Positions 23,001 to 31,306 of a DNA stretch of 47,324 nucleotides are shown one piece after another. The notes beneath the pieces were generated by a model. It was not told the DNA's origin and did no database searches. It was given only the letters and a program-made list of their open reading frames with translations. Each line of letters begins with the position of its first letter. Position 1 is the stretch's first letter. The position numbers and the translations under genes were made by a program. Source of the stretch: Selenomonadaceae bacterium (GTDB taxonomy: Bacteria > Bacillota > Negativicutes > Selenomonadales > Selenomonadaceae); the NCBI GenBank assembly GCA_029338835.1, contig JAQYBD010000094.1:1-47324 (forward strand), written 5' to 3'.

Positions 23001-24413
23001 ATGACAGAAAAGAAGAAAACATATGTAGAGGACATTGAGCGTACCCTCTACGATATCAAGGATGCGGATCATTCCGTCTACAAGACCCAGAGCGGCCTGA
23101 CGGAGGACATCATCCGCGACATCTCGAAGCGCAAGCATGATCCGCAGTGGATGCTCGATTTCCGTCTCAAGTCCCTGGCCGTCTACAATTCTCTGGCTCT
23201 GCCTACCTGGGGGCCTGACATCTCGGAACTCAATATGGACGATATCGTTACGTATGTCCAGCCGGATGCCAAGATGACGGGCGACTGGAAGGAAGTCCCG
23301 ACGGATATCAAGAATACGTTTGACCGTCTCGGCATCCCCGAAGCAGAGCAGAAACAGAGCCTGGCCGGTGTCGGCGCACAGTACGACTCGGAGGTCGTTT
23401 ATCACAGCATCCAGGAAGACCTCGTCAAACAGGGGGTCATCTATACCGATATGGAGACGGCCATCCGCGAGCATGAGGATGTCGTCAAGGAATACTTCAT
23501 GACGCTCGTGCCGCCCAAAGACCATAAGTTTGCGGCTCTGCACGGTGCGGTATGGTCCGGCGGATCCTTTGTCTACGTGCCGGAAGGCGTGAATGTGGAA
23601 ATCCCGCTGCAGTCGTATTTCCGTCTCAATGCAGCAGGTGCCGGCCAGTTCGAACACACGCTGATCATCGTCGAGAAGAATGCAAGCCTTCATTTCATCG
23701 AGGGCTGTTCGGCTCCGAAATACAATGTCACGAACTTGCATGCCGGTTGTGTTGAACTCTTCGTCAAGGAGGGCGCGCGCCTGCGTTATTCGACGATTGA
23801 GAACTGGTCGCGCAATATGATGAACCTCAACACGAAACGTGCGCTGGTTGAAAAAGATGGCATCATCGAGTGGGTTTCGGGCTCCTTTGGCTCACATGTC
23901 TCGTGCCTCTATCCGTGCAGCATCCTGCATGGTGAGAATGCCCGCTGCGAGTTCACAGGCGTCACGTTTGCTTCGAAGGGACAGAATCTCGATACGGGTG
24001 CCAGCGTCATCCACGCGGCACCGCATACCTCCGCCAACATCAACACGCGTACCATCTCGAAAGCCGGTGGCAAGGCCACGTACCGCAGTGCCGTCAAAGT
24101 CGCGCGCCGTGCGCCGTTTGCCAAATGCTCGGTCAACTGCGAATCCCTGATGCTCGATAACGAATCGCGCAGTGATACGCTGCCGGTCATGGATATCGAG
24201 GGCGATGAGGCTGATATCGGGCATGAGGCCAAGATTGGCCGCATCAGCGATGAAGCGATTTTCTATCTCACGTGCCGCGGCATCGATGAGGATGAGGCGC
24301 GTGCGATGATCGTGCGTGGCTTCGTGGAACCGATTGCCAAGGAGCTGCCACTTGAGTACGCCGTTGAGATGAACAATCTGGTCAATATTGAATTAGAAGG
24401 GACGATGGGCTGA
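23001..24413 (+). CDS. sufB: Fe-S cluster scaffold protein SufB
   Basis: This 470-residue protein is the scaffold on which SufS-derived sulfur and iron are assembled, in complex with SufC and SufD. It has the family start (KKKTYVEDIERTLYDIKDADHSVYKTQSGL) and the beta-helix core with CSAPKYNVTNLHAGCVELFV and the C-terminal NCESLMLDNESRSDTLP. An upstream in-frame GTG at 22989 exists, but ATG 23001 matches the family start. It lies eight bases after the sufC stop. Together with SufD it gives a SufBC2D-type complex. Confidence 0.96.
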   Translation: MTEKKKTYVEDIERTLYDIKDADHSVYKTQSGLTEDIIRDISKRKHDPQWMLDFRLKSLAVYNSLALPTWGPDISELNMDDIVTYVQPDAKMTGDWKEVPTDIKNTFDRLGIPEAEQKQSLAGVGAQYDSEVVYHSIQEDLVKQGVIYTDMETAIREHEDVVKEYFMTLVPPKDHKFAALHGAVWSGGSFVYVPEGVNVEIPLQSYFRLNAAGAGQFEHTLIIVEKNASLHFIEGCSAPKYNVTNLHAGCVELFVKEGARLRYSTIENWSRNMMNLNTKRALVEKDGIIEWVSGSFGSHVSCLYPCSILHGENARCEFTGVTFASKGQNLDTGASVIHAAPHTSANINTRTISKAGGKATYRSAVKVARRAPFAKCSVNCESLMLDNESRSDTLPVMDIEGDEADIGHEAKIGRISDEAIFYLTCRGIDEDEARAMIVRGFVEPIAKELPLEYAVEMNNLVNIELEGTMG

Positions 24414-24414
24414 T

Positions 24415-25254
24415 ATGGCAGATACGAAAACATTCTCCCGGATCCCCATGCGTACCTGGCGCTGGCTCGGCGTCAATGAGAGCAGGATCCCGGAACAGCT
24501 TGACGGCACTGCCGTCAAGACACAGCAGCTCCTTGTAGAGAAGGGAAAAGAGGACGAGGTCATCCTGGTACAGCGTGAGAGCGGCCAGTTTGAGATCCAG
24601 GTCCATATCGAAGATGGTGCGAAACTCCATCTGGTCAACGCACAACTCGTGGACGCGGATAGGCCGTATACCTGCCGCGTCAAGGTCTTTGTCGGCAAGG
24701 GGGCAACGTTTTCCTATACGGTGGTGGAAGCCGGTGCTTCCAAGACAGCTACGGAACTTTACGTCGATCTTGCCGGGGATGATTCCAAGGCAGATATCTG
24801 GGGCCTTTACTTCGGTGATGGTGAACGATTGATTGACCTCAATTATGTGATCCGTCAGGGAGGCAAGCGCACGGATGCTAATATGCAGGTTCGTGGCGCA
24901 CTGCTCGGCAAGAGCGAGAAAATTTTCCGCGGCACGCTCGATTTCCTCGAGGGCGGAAAAGGCTCGGTCGGCCGCGAGAATGAGGAAGTGGTCTTGCTTT
25001 CGCCGCAGGTACGCAATCGCAGCGTGCCAATCATGCTTTCGCACGAAGATGATGTCGATGGACATCATGCGGTTGCTGTTGGACGCATGGACGAAGACAA
25101 ACTCTTTTATCTCATGAGCCGTGGCTTGGATCTCAGCGAGGCTCAGCGTTTGGTTGTCGAGGCGTCGTTCAATCCGGTCCTCGACCGCATTCCTGAGGAA
25201 GCGCTGAAAGATGAAATCGATACATATTTGCAGAGGAGACTTTCCAATGGCTGA
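24415..25254 (+). CDS. sufD: SufD-like Fe-S scaffold subunit (short form)
   Basis: This 279-residue SufB/SufD-family protein starts one base after the sufB stop codon. The C-terminal SufBD core is recognisable: GALLGKSEKIFRGTLDFLEGGKGSVGRENEEVVLLS and HEDDVDGHHAVAVGRMDEDKLFYLMSRGL. It is much shorter than Escherichia coli SufD (~420 residues) because the N-terminal helical part is reduced. SufD partners SufB, and the conserved histidine in DGHH is thought to help bind iron at the SufB-SufD interface. Its end overlaps sufS by 8 bp. Identity as SufD rests on context plus core similarity. Confidence 0.92.
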   Translation: MADTKTFSRIPMRTWRWLGVNESRIPEQLDGTAVKTQQLLVEKGKEDEVILVQRESGQFEIQVHIEDGAKLHLVNAQLVDADRPYTCRVKVFVGKGATFSYTVVEAGASKTATELYVDLAGDDSKADIWGLYFGDGERLIDLNYVIRQGGKRTDANMQVRGALLGKSEKIFRGTLDFLEGGKGSVGRENEEVVLLSPQVRNRSVPIMLSHEDDVDGHHAVAVGRMDEDKLFYLMSRGLDLSEAQRLVVEASFNPVLDRIPEEALKDEIDTYLQRRLSNG

Positions 25255-26482
25255 TGCACAGGAATTTTTGAAAGATTTCCCGCTCCTCAAGATGAAGATG
25301 AACGGGAAACAGATTGCATATCTTGATAATGGTGCGACGACGCAGAAACCGGAGCAGATCATCCAGGCAATCTGTGGCTATTATGGTGGCTGCAATGCCA
25401 ATCCGCATCGCGGTGCTTACGCTCTTTCCGTCAAAGCTACGGAAATTTATGAGAACGCCCGTGTGCGTACGGCAAAATTCATCAATGCTGCACGCCCGGA
25501 AGAAATCATCTTCACGAAAAATGCAACGGAGGCTCTGAATCTCATTGCTTACAGTTATGGACTGCACAACATCAAGGCCGGTGACGAGATTGTCATCACG
25601 ATCTCAGAGCATCACAGCAATCTTGTGCCGTGGCAGTTTGTGGCAAAATCCACGGGAGCAACGCTGAAATACATTTATCTGGAACAAGATGGCAACCTTT
25701 CGGATGAGGATATCGAGACGAAAATCACGGAACGTACGAAACTCGTTGCTGTGACGCAGGTTTCCAATGTCCTTGGCCTCAAGAATGATGTCCGGAAAAT
25801 CGTCAAGAAGGCTCATGGGGTCGGTGCTGTCTGTGTCGTGGATGGTTCGCAGAGTGTAGCGCATATGAAAGTCGATGTCCGCGAACTCGACTGTGACTTC
25901 TTTGCCTTTTCAGGACATAAGATGCTTTCGCCGATGGGGATTGGCGTGCTTTATGGCAAGTACGACATCCTCGATGCGATGCCTCCGTTCCTGCGTGGCG
26001 GCGATATGATTGAATACGTTGAGGAACAGGATACGACGTATGCGGAGCTGCCTGCCAAATTTGAGGCCGGTACACAGAATGTTGGTGGTGCCGCCGGTCT
26101 GACTGCTGCCATTGATTATCTCGAGACGATCACTTTCGACCGCATCGAAGCCATCGAGAAGGATCTCGTTGATTATGCATTGCCACAGCTGCGCGAACTG
26201 CCGTATATTGAACTCTATGGCTGTGATACGACGCGTGACAACAAGACGGGTATCATAGCCTTCAATGTCAAGGATGTCCACCCGCATGATGTCGCTTCCA
26301 TTCTTGACAGCTACGGCGTAGCCATCCGCGCCGGCCATCACTGCGCGCAGCCTCTGCACCGCTACCTTGGCCAGAATGCCAGCTGTCGCGCCAGCTTCTA
26401 TCTCTACAATACGCGTGAGGATATCGACCGCTGGATCGATGCGCTCAAGAAAGTAAGGGGGGTACTTGGCTATGGCGCTTGA
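25247..26482 (+). CDS. sufS: Group II cysteine desulfurase SufS
   Basis: This 411-residue PLP enzyme removes sulfur from cysteine and gives it to SufU for Fe-S assembly. The PLP-lysine is K225 in FSGHKML, and the catalytic cysteine is C380 in NASCRASFYLYNT. The short RAGHHCAQP-to-cysteine segment is typical of group II enzymes, which need an activator. The frame is open 36 bp upstream, but ATG 25247 is supported by GAGGAG (25233-25238) and homology. It overlaps sufD and sufU, indicating translational coupling. Confidence 0.96.
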   Translation: MADAQEFLKDFPLLKMKMNGKQIAYLDNGATTQKPEQIIQAICGYYGGCNANPHRGAYALSVKATEIYENARVRTAKFINAARPEEIIFTKNATEALNLIAYSYGLHNIKAGDEIVITISEHHSNLVPWQFVAKSTGATLKYIYLEQDGNLSDEDIETKITERTKLVAVTQVSNVLGLKNDVRKIVKKAHGVGAVCVVDGSQSVAHMKVDVRELDCDFFAFSGHKMLSPMGIGVLYGKYDILDAMPPFLRGGDMIEYVEEQDTTYAELPAKFEAGTQNVGGAAGLTAAIDYLETITFDRIEAIEKDLVDYALPQLRELPYIELYGCDTTRDNKTGIIAFNVKDVHPHDVASILDSYGVAIRAGHHCAQPLHRYLGQNASCRASFYLYNTREDIDRWIDALKKVRGVLGYGA

Positions 26483-26909
26483 GGATATTTACACGGAACT
26501 CATCGGTGAACACAGCCGTAATCCGGAAAACAAGCATCATCTGGAGCAGGCAACCTGTTGCCTCAAGGGGCATAATCCCAGCTGTGGCGATGAGATCACC
26601 TTGGAGCTCAAGGTGGAAAACGGGATCGTCAAGGATGCTTCGTTCACTGGTGTGGGCTGTGCCATCTCACAGGCGTCTACGGACATCATGATTGACCTCA
26701 TTCGTGGCCAGTCCGTTGAGAAGGCCCGGGAGCTTGCGCATAAGTTCATCGGCATGATTAAACGGGAGATCACGGACGAATCGGAACTTGAGGAACTCGA
26801 TGAGGCTCTAGCGCTGCAGAATGTCTCCAATATGCCGGCCCGCGTTAAATGTGCGGTCCTGGCCTGGCATACGCTTGACGATGCGTTGAAAGATCCTCAG
26901 AAAGCATGA
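26472..26909 (+). CDS. sufU: Zinc-dependent sulfurtransferase SufU
   Basis: This 145-residue protein activates SufS by accepting persulfide sulfur. The zinc ligands of the family are present: C38 and D40 in NPSCGDE, C63 in GVGCAIS, and C127 in ARVKCAVL. It is IscU-like in fold but, in Firmicutes, works as a sulfur shuttle instead of a scaffold; no sufE or iscU is seen here. An upstream TTG is in frame, but ATG 26472 is preceded by AAGGGGGG. It overlaps sufS by 11 bp and ends the operon at a strong terminator. Confidence 0.95.
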   Translation: MALEDIYTELIGEHSRNPENKHHLEQATCCLKGHNPSCGDEITLELKVENGIVKDASFTGVGCAISQASTDIMIDLIRGQSVEKARELAHKFIGMIKREITDESELEELDEALALQNVSNMPARVKCAVLAWHTLDDALKDPQKA

Positions 26910-26912
26910 TTG

Positions 26913-26956
26913 ACTACCGGATATCCACAGAATTATGTGGATATCCGGTAGTATTT
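26913..26956 (+). terminator. Terminator of the suf operon
   Basis: A perfect 17-bp stem (26913-26929 with 26936-26952) with a GAATTA loop is followed by ATTTT. Each arm contains a DnaA-box-like ATATCCACA. Confidence 0.85.
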
Positions 26957-26997
26957 TGTGGATAACCTGGCTTTTCCTGTGTATTTAATGTGGAAAA
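26921..26997. promoter_or_regulatory. DnaA-box cluster downstream of sufU
   Basis: Four 9-mers lie in 77 bp: ATATCCACA (26921-26929, plus), TGTGGATAT (26936-26944), TGTGGATAA (26957-26965, perfect TTATCCACA on minus) and TGTGGAAAA (26989-26997, TTTTCCACA on minus). One is consensus and three have one mismatch. The cluster spans the suf terminator and the upstream region of the flavin reductase gene. Confidence 0.65.
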
Positions 26998-27021
26998 GTC
27001 GTAGATGAAAGGATGATAACA

Positions 27022-27531
27022 ATGGCATTCAAAGAAGTTTCTCCGTATGAATTCAAGGAAAGTGCATTCCAGGTCATTGGCAAGGATTGGCTGCTGGTGT
27101 CCGGTGAATACGAAGGCAAATCAAATGCGATGACGGCTTCCTGGGGCGGACTTGGCATCATGTGGGGCAAACCCGTGGCCTATATCTTCATTCGTCCGAG
27201 CCGTTATACGAAAGAATTCGTAGATAAGGCAGAAGGACTTTCGCTTTGCGTATTCCCTGAAGCGTATCGCAAGATGATGAGTTACTTCGGCACGGTATCT
27301 GGCCGCGATGAGGATAAGATACAGAAAGCCGGACTGACCGTCTTGCACGATGCTGACCGTACCTATTACCAAGAAGCTCGGGTCGCGATGCTCTGCCGCA
27401 AGCTCTATGCACAGGAACTCAAGAAGGAATGCTTCATTGACAAATCGTGTGATGAGAAGTGGTATGACAACGATTACCACACGATGTATGTCGTTGAGAT
27501 CGAGAAGCTGCTTGTCAACGAAGACGCATGA
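27022..27531 (+). CDS. Flavin reductase-like FMN-binding protein
   Basis: This 169-residue protein belongs to the flavin reductase/FMN-binding split-barrel family. SNAMTASWGGLGIMWGKPVAYIFIRPSRYT is the typical flavin-binding start, and SVGTVSGRDEDK-like sequence (YFGTVSGRDEDK) follows. Such proteins bind FMN and pass electrons from NAD(P)H or another carrier; in anaerobes they are often of unknown role. ATG 27022 is preferred because GAAAGGATG precedes it; ATG 27013 lies inside that ribosome site. Its stop overlaps the start of a Crp/Fnr regulator in an ATGA, so the two are co-expressed. The upstream region carries the DnaA-box cluster. Confidence 0.85.
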   Translation: MAFKEVSPYEFKESAFQVIGKDWLLVSGEYEGKSNAMTASWGGLGIMWGKPVAYIFIRPSRYTKEFVDKAEGLSLCVFPEAYRKMMSYFGTVSGRDEDKIQKAGLTVLHDADRTYYQEARVAMLCRKLYAQELKKECFIDKSCDEKWYDNDYHTMYVVEIEKLLVNEDA

Positions 27532-28262
27532 GTGAGCTTGTGAAGCCCAGTCAGAAGACTTGTGCCTGCCAAGCGGGTACGGATTCTCCTGTGGCAGCCA
27601 TATTGCGCTGCAGTACCTTGACCGCGGGTATGGGCGAAGCGGAGATAGCGGATCTTTTGGCTTCGAGCCAGGTCCGCCGTCATGTATTCTCGGCCGGAGA
27701 GATTGTTTTCCACGAAGGTGATATGCCACATTCTCTATATATTCTCTTGAGCGGAGAAGTACATATCCTCAAGGATACGTTTTCCGGGCGCCGCATCTTT
27801 GTCTCGGAAATCAATGAGCCAGGAGATATGTTTGGCGAGGTCTATGAGGTCCTGCACAAGCCTTACGATATCTATGTCGAGACGGCTGAAAAGACGGAGC
27901 TATTGGAAATCGGCAGCCGCTTTTTCACACTGGATGGCGACAATCCGTCACGCAGTGCGTTGCTCGTGGAACGCAATCTCATGCGCATCTTTGCGCGCAA
28001 GGCGTATTTCATGCATGGACGCATCAAGGTACTCGCCAGCGGCAGCCTGCGCGAGAAGCTGGTGCGCTTCCTGTTCCAGAGCATGGATGCGGAAGGCCAT
28101 GTCGAGCTTTCGGTCAGCCGCGAATACCTGGCTGCCTATCTGGCTGTTACAAGGCCGTCGCTGTCGCGCGAGCTTTCCGCCATGCAGAAGGACGGGCTCT
28201 TGTCCGTGTCGGGCAAAGAGATCCAGGTACTCGATCTGGAGCGGTTTGAGGAATACCTGTAA
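27528..28262 (+). CDS. Crp/Fnr-family transcriptional regulator
   Basis: This 244-residue regulator has a cyclic-nucleotide-binding-type beta-roll (HVFSAGEIVFHEGDMPHSLYILLSGEVHIL) and a C-terminal winged helix with recognition segment VSREYLAAYLAVTRPSLSRELSAMQKDGLL. The N-terminus has C12, C14 and C28. This recalls the cysteine-rich N-terminus of Fnr, but the spacing does not match the Escherichia coli Fnr cluster. Redox sensing is thus possible, not shown. It overlaps the flavin reductase gene by 4 bp, suggesting that they share regulation, perhaps under oxidative or nitrosative stress. A long hairpin ends the unit. Confidence 0.87.
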   Translation: MSELVKPSQKTCACQAGTDSPVAAILRCSTLTAGMGEAEIADLLASSQVRRHVFSAGEIVFHEGDMPHSLYILLSGEVHILKDTFSGRRIFVSEINEPGDMFGEVYEVLHKPYDIYVETAEKTELLEIGSRFFTLDGDNPSRSALLVERNLMRIFARKAYFMHGRIKVLASGSLREKLVRFLFQSMDAEGHVELSVSREYLAAYLAVTRPSLSRELSAMQKDGLLSVSGKEIQVLDLERFEEYL

Positions 28263-28288
28263 GTTTTTCAATCAAGTTGAAGAATAAA

Positions 28289-28337
28289 GAAGGGCTATGG
28301 CATCTCGTGCATGTGACGGGATGTCATAGCCCTTCTG
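28289..28337. terminator. Long convergent inverted repeat (terminator)
   Basis: A 21-bp stem (28289-28309 with 28317-28337) with wobbles is followed by GATTTT on the plus strand. It separates the Crp/Fnr gene from the convergent ABC transporter operon. Confidence 0.8.
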
Positions 28338-28341
28338 ATTT

Positions 28342-29136
28342 TCAGCTCAACAGCAGGCTGTCACTCGTGAGTTCGCTGCCCGCTGCTTTCTCGAACATGG
28401 CGAGCAGATCCTTGACCGTGAGGCTCTTCTTTTCCTCACCTTTGACATCGAAGAGGATATGCCCGTTGTACATCATGATGAGCCGGTCACCGAGACGCAG
28501 GGCATCGCGCATATTGTGCGTGATCATGAGCGTCGTGAGTTCCTGTTCTTCGACAATCTTTTCTGTCAGGTTGAGTACTTTCTCGGCCGTTTTCGGGTCG
28601 AGTGCTGCCGTGTGTTCGTCGAGCAACAGCAGCTTTGGCTTGGCCATCGTGGCCATAAGAAGGGTCAGTGCCTGGCGTTGGCCGCCTGAGAGCAGGCCAA
28701 CCTTGGATTCTAGCCGGTCTTCCAGCCCGAGTTTCAATCCTGCCAGCAGATGACGGAAATGGTCGCGGTCTCTGGCAGATGAACTCCAGCGCAGAGTGGG
28801 GCGGCGGCCGCGTCGGGCGGCGATAGCGAGATTTTCCTCAATCATCATGCCGCCTGCCGTGCCCATCATCGGATCCTGGAAGACACGGCCAATGAACTTG
28901 GCACGTTTGTGTTCCGGCCATTTCGTGATGTCGGTGCCGGCAATCTTGATGGACCCTTCATCGACCGGGTACGTTCCAGCAATGGAGTTCATTAGCGTGG
29001 ATTTGCCGGCACCGTTGCCGCCGATGACGGTGACGAATTCGCCAGGTTCCAGGTGCAGGCTCACGTCATGCAGGGCCAGTTTTTCCGTGATGGTCCCAGG
29101 GTTGAACGTTTTTGAGATATGAGAGATATCCAGCAT
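28342..29136 (-). CDS. ABC transporter ATP-binding protein (TrpX-type importer)
   Basis: This 264-residue ATPase has Walker A GGNGAGKST, Q-loop FQDPMMG, signature LSGGQRQALTL, Walker B LLLLDEHTAAL and switch histidine ITHN. It is the third gene of an importer operon (binding protein, permease, ATPase) on the minus strand. It overlaps the permease stop codon by one base (TAATG). The set resembles the TrpXYZ/YufN-like importers for aromatic amino acids or related small molecules. Confidence 0.9.
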   Translation of the reverse strand: MLDISHISKTFNPGTITEKLALHDVSLHLEPGEFVTVIGGNGAGKSTLMNSIAGTYPVDEGSIKIAGTDITKWPEHKRAKFIGRVFQDPMMGTAGGMMIEENLAIAARRGRRPTLRWSSSARDRDHFRHLLAGLKLGLEDRLESKVGLLSGGQRQALTLLMATMAKPKLLLLDEHTAALDPKTAEKVLNLTEKIVEEQELTTLMITHNMRDALRLGDRLIMMYNGHILFDVKGEEKKSLTVKDLLAMFEKAAGSELTSDSLLLS

Positions 29137-30020
29137 TATTTCTTCACCGCCTTTCGGAAGGCATTGAATCGTGCCTGGATGAGCGGCAGAGAAAGCGCGA
29201 TGGCTACGAGGATTGCCGTAAAGAGCTTGAGGTCGTTGGGAGGCATGCCCATCTGCAGGACCACGGCAATGACGGCACGGTAGACGATGGAGCCAAGGAT
29301 AACGGAAATCAGGCAGTTCTTGAAGCTGCGGGTACCGAAAAGTACTTCGCCAATGATGACAGAGGCCAGGCCGATGACAATGGTACCGACGCCCATGCCG
29401 ACATCGGCAAACCCGTTGCTCTGGGCGACGAGGGCTCCGGACATGGCTACGAGGCCATTGGAGAGCAAGAGTCCCAGTACGATCATGGCATCGGTGTTGA
29501 TGCCGTTGGCGCGGATCATATGCGGATTATTGCCCGTGGCGCGCACGGCGGCGCCGATTTCCGTGCCGAAGAACCAGTAGTTGAGTATGGCGACGATGAG
29601 TACGATGATGGCACCAATCACAAGTGTCGTCATGCCCTTATCAAAGCTGGAAAACTGCCAGATCGTGAAAATCGTGTCTTGCTGCAAGAGTGGCAGATTG
29701 GCCTTGCCCATGATGCGGAGGTTGACCGAGTAGAGTGCAATCATCGTCAGGATGCCGGCGAGCAATGCGGGGATCTTGAGTTTTGTACAGAGGAAACCTG
29801 TGATGACACCGGCGAGCATGCCGGTCACGCAGGCTGCGAGAATCGCAAGCACCGGGTGGCAGCCTGCCGTGAGAAGCGTAGCTGCAGTGGCTGCACCCAG
29901 TGGGAAACTGCCCTCAACGGTGAGGTCGGCGATATCGAGTACACGGAATGTCAGATAAACACCGATGGCCAGCAACGCCCAGAGCAGGCCTTGTGAGATA
30001 GTAGAGATGACTAAATCCAT
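29136..30020 (-). CDS. ABC transporter permease (TrpX-type importer)
   Basis: This 294-residue polytopic membrane protein has about eight hydrophobic segments and belongs to the branched-chain/ribose-type permease superfamily: GVYLTFRVLDIADLTVEGSFPLGAATAATLL and GTEIGAAVRATGNNPHMIRANGIN, the latter being the ATPase contact loop. It probably dimerises to form the channel for the substrate delivered by the lipoprotein encoded upstream. It lies 13 bp after that gene and is coupled to the ATPase gene. Confidence 0.9.
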   Translation of the reverse strand: MDLVISTISQGLLWALLAIGVYLTFRVLDIADLTVEGSFPLGAATAATLLTAGCHPVLAILAACVTGMLAGVITGFLCTKLKIPALLAGILTMIALYSVNLRIMGKANLPLLQQDTIFTIWQFSSFDKGMTTLVIGAIIVLIVAILNYWFFGTEIGAAVRATGNNPHMIRANGINTDAMIVLGLLLSNGLVAMSGALVAQSNGFADVGMGVGTIVIGLASVIIGEVLFGTRSFKNCLISVILGSIVYRAVIAVVLQMGMPPNDLKLFTAILVAIALSLPLIQARFNAFRKAVKK

Positions 30021-30033
30021 AGGGAACTCCTTA

Positions 30034-31047
30034 TCATTCGACTACATCGGCATCCTTCAGCACATCTTCAGGGATCGTGATGCCGAGCAGGGCGGCGTTT
30101 TTCTTGTTGACGGTAATCTTGAGGTCTTTCGCCATTTCAATCGGCATGGAGCCTGGCTTCTTGCCCTCGAGGATATCGGCAGCCATGTGCCCCGTCTGGA
30201 CGCCGAGCTTGTAATAGTCGATGCCATAGGTGGCGAGACCGCCGGCTTTGACCATGTTCGGTTCACCGCAGATGATGGGAAGCTTGGCGGCATTCGTGAT
30301 GTCGACGAGCGTCGGCATGGCTGAGGCGATGATGTTGTCGGTCGGCTCGTAGAAAGCATCGACGGAGCCGATGAGGCTCTGGGCTGCCTGCTGGATGTCA
30401 TTGACCGTGGAGATGGTTGCCACCTTTACGGTCAGCCCCTTGGATTCCGCGTATTCTTTCATGGCTTTGACTTGGACTTCAGAATTGACTTCACTGGAGC
30501 AGTAGACTGTACCGATGGTCTTAGCATCCGGCTTGAGTTTCAGCAGCAGATCAATCTGCTCCTTGACCGGGTTCATATCGCTGGTACCCGTGACATTGCC
30601 CTTTGGCTCCTTGTTGGAAGCGACGAGTTTTGCACCTTCATAGTCCGTGATGGCCGTGCCGACAATCGGGATGTCATGGGTGGCATTGGCGATTGTCTGG
30701 GCAGCCGGTGTGGCGATGGCACAGATGAGATCCATCTTGGCACTGACAAAACGCTGTGCGATATTCTGGAGATTCGACTGATCCGCTTGGGCATTCTGGC
30801 GGTCGATGGTGATATTCTTGCCTTCTTCAAAACCGCGTTCTTTGAGGCCGTCGACGAACCCTTTGTTTGCGGCATCGAGTGCGTTGTGTTCAACGAGCTG
30901 GACAATGCCGATCTTATACGTTTTGCCGCTGGATGACGATGCCGCCTGGTCATTGGAGCCGCAGCCAGCTGTGAGTCCCATTGCCAGGAGAGCGGTAGCA
31001 CCGAGCGCCAGCAACTTGCATTGTTTGGATATTCTGGATAAGTTCAT
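30034..31047 (-). CDS. ABC transporter substrate-binding lipoprotein (TrpX/ABC_sub_bind family)
   Basis: This 337-residue exported lipoprotein has a lipobox LTAGC with C29 after a hydrophobic signal segment, and then a Ser-rich linker. The mature part (YKIGIVQLVEHNALDAANKGFVDGLKERGF, IGTAITDYEGAKLV, YCSSEVNSEVQ) belongs to the ABC_sub_bind family. Streptococcal members of this family belong to tryptophan importers, and others may bind tyrosine or other ligands; the substrate here is open. ATG 31047 is chosen because AAAGGTGGG precedes it; an upstream GTG is in frame. It is the first gene of the operon. The leader holds the inverted repeat TGTAC-N6-GTACA. No T-box was seen. Confidence 0.88.
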   Translation of the reverse strand: MNLSRISKQCKLLALGATALLAMGLTAGCGSNDQAASSSSGKTYKIGIVQLVEHNALDAANKGFVDGLKERGFEEGKNITIDRQNAQADQSNLQNIAQRFVSAKMDLICAIATPAAQTIANATHDIPIVGTAITDYEGAKLVASNKEPKGNVTGTSDMNPVKEQIDLLLKLKPDAKTIGTVYCSSEVNSEVQVKAMKEYAESKGLTVKVATISTVNDIQQAAQSLIGSVDAFYEPTDNIIASAMPTLVDITNAAKLPIICGEPNMVKAGGLATYGIDYYKLGVQTGHMAADILEGKKPGSMPIEMAKDLKITVNKKNAALLGITIPEDVLKDADVVE

Positions 31048-31074
31048 AGGAAATCCCACCTTTTCTTTTTATTT

Positions 31075-31090
31075 TGTACACTTGCGTACA
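31075..31090. promoter_or_regulatory. Inverted repeat upstream of the TrpX-type operon
   Basis: TGTACACTTGCGTACA has TGTAC and GTACA arms six bases apart, between the -10-like TATAAT (minus strand, 31114-31109) and the ribosome-binding site. It is a plausible repressor operator. Confidence 0.45.
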
Positions 31091-31225
31091 TAATGAATGG
31101 ACTCTTATATTATACAATGTTACACATGAAAAAGCTATAACTGTTTCTTAATCAAAGACATATTTGCTATTTGTTCATAGAGATATCATCCGAGCCGTTT
31201 TCTCCTGGGAATCTAGATTGTTCGA

Positions 31226-31234
31226 TGATATAAT
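31226..31234 (+). promoter_or_regulatory. Extended -10 promoter of the mqn cluster
   Basis: TGATATAAT fits an extended -10 element (TGnTATAAT). The -35 region is weak. The first gene starts 73 bp downstream. Confidence 0.6.
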
Positions 31235-31306
31235 GAGAAATACTTACACGCAGATAGAGCGGACTCGTGCTGCTGGAAGCGGCATAGAATATGGAGGGTT
31301 TTTATT

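Noticed and set aside
29112..29996. A 294-codon plus-strand frame opposite the ABC permease gene
   Set aside because: It mirrors a membrane-protein gene; the translation is Asp/Glu/His-rich shadow sequence.
31048..31306. A T-box leader for the TrpX-type transporter operon
   Set aside because: No T-box sequence (AGGGUGGNACCGCG-like) or specifier loop was found in the ~250-bp region.
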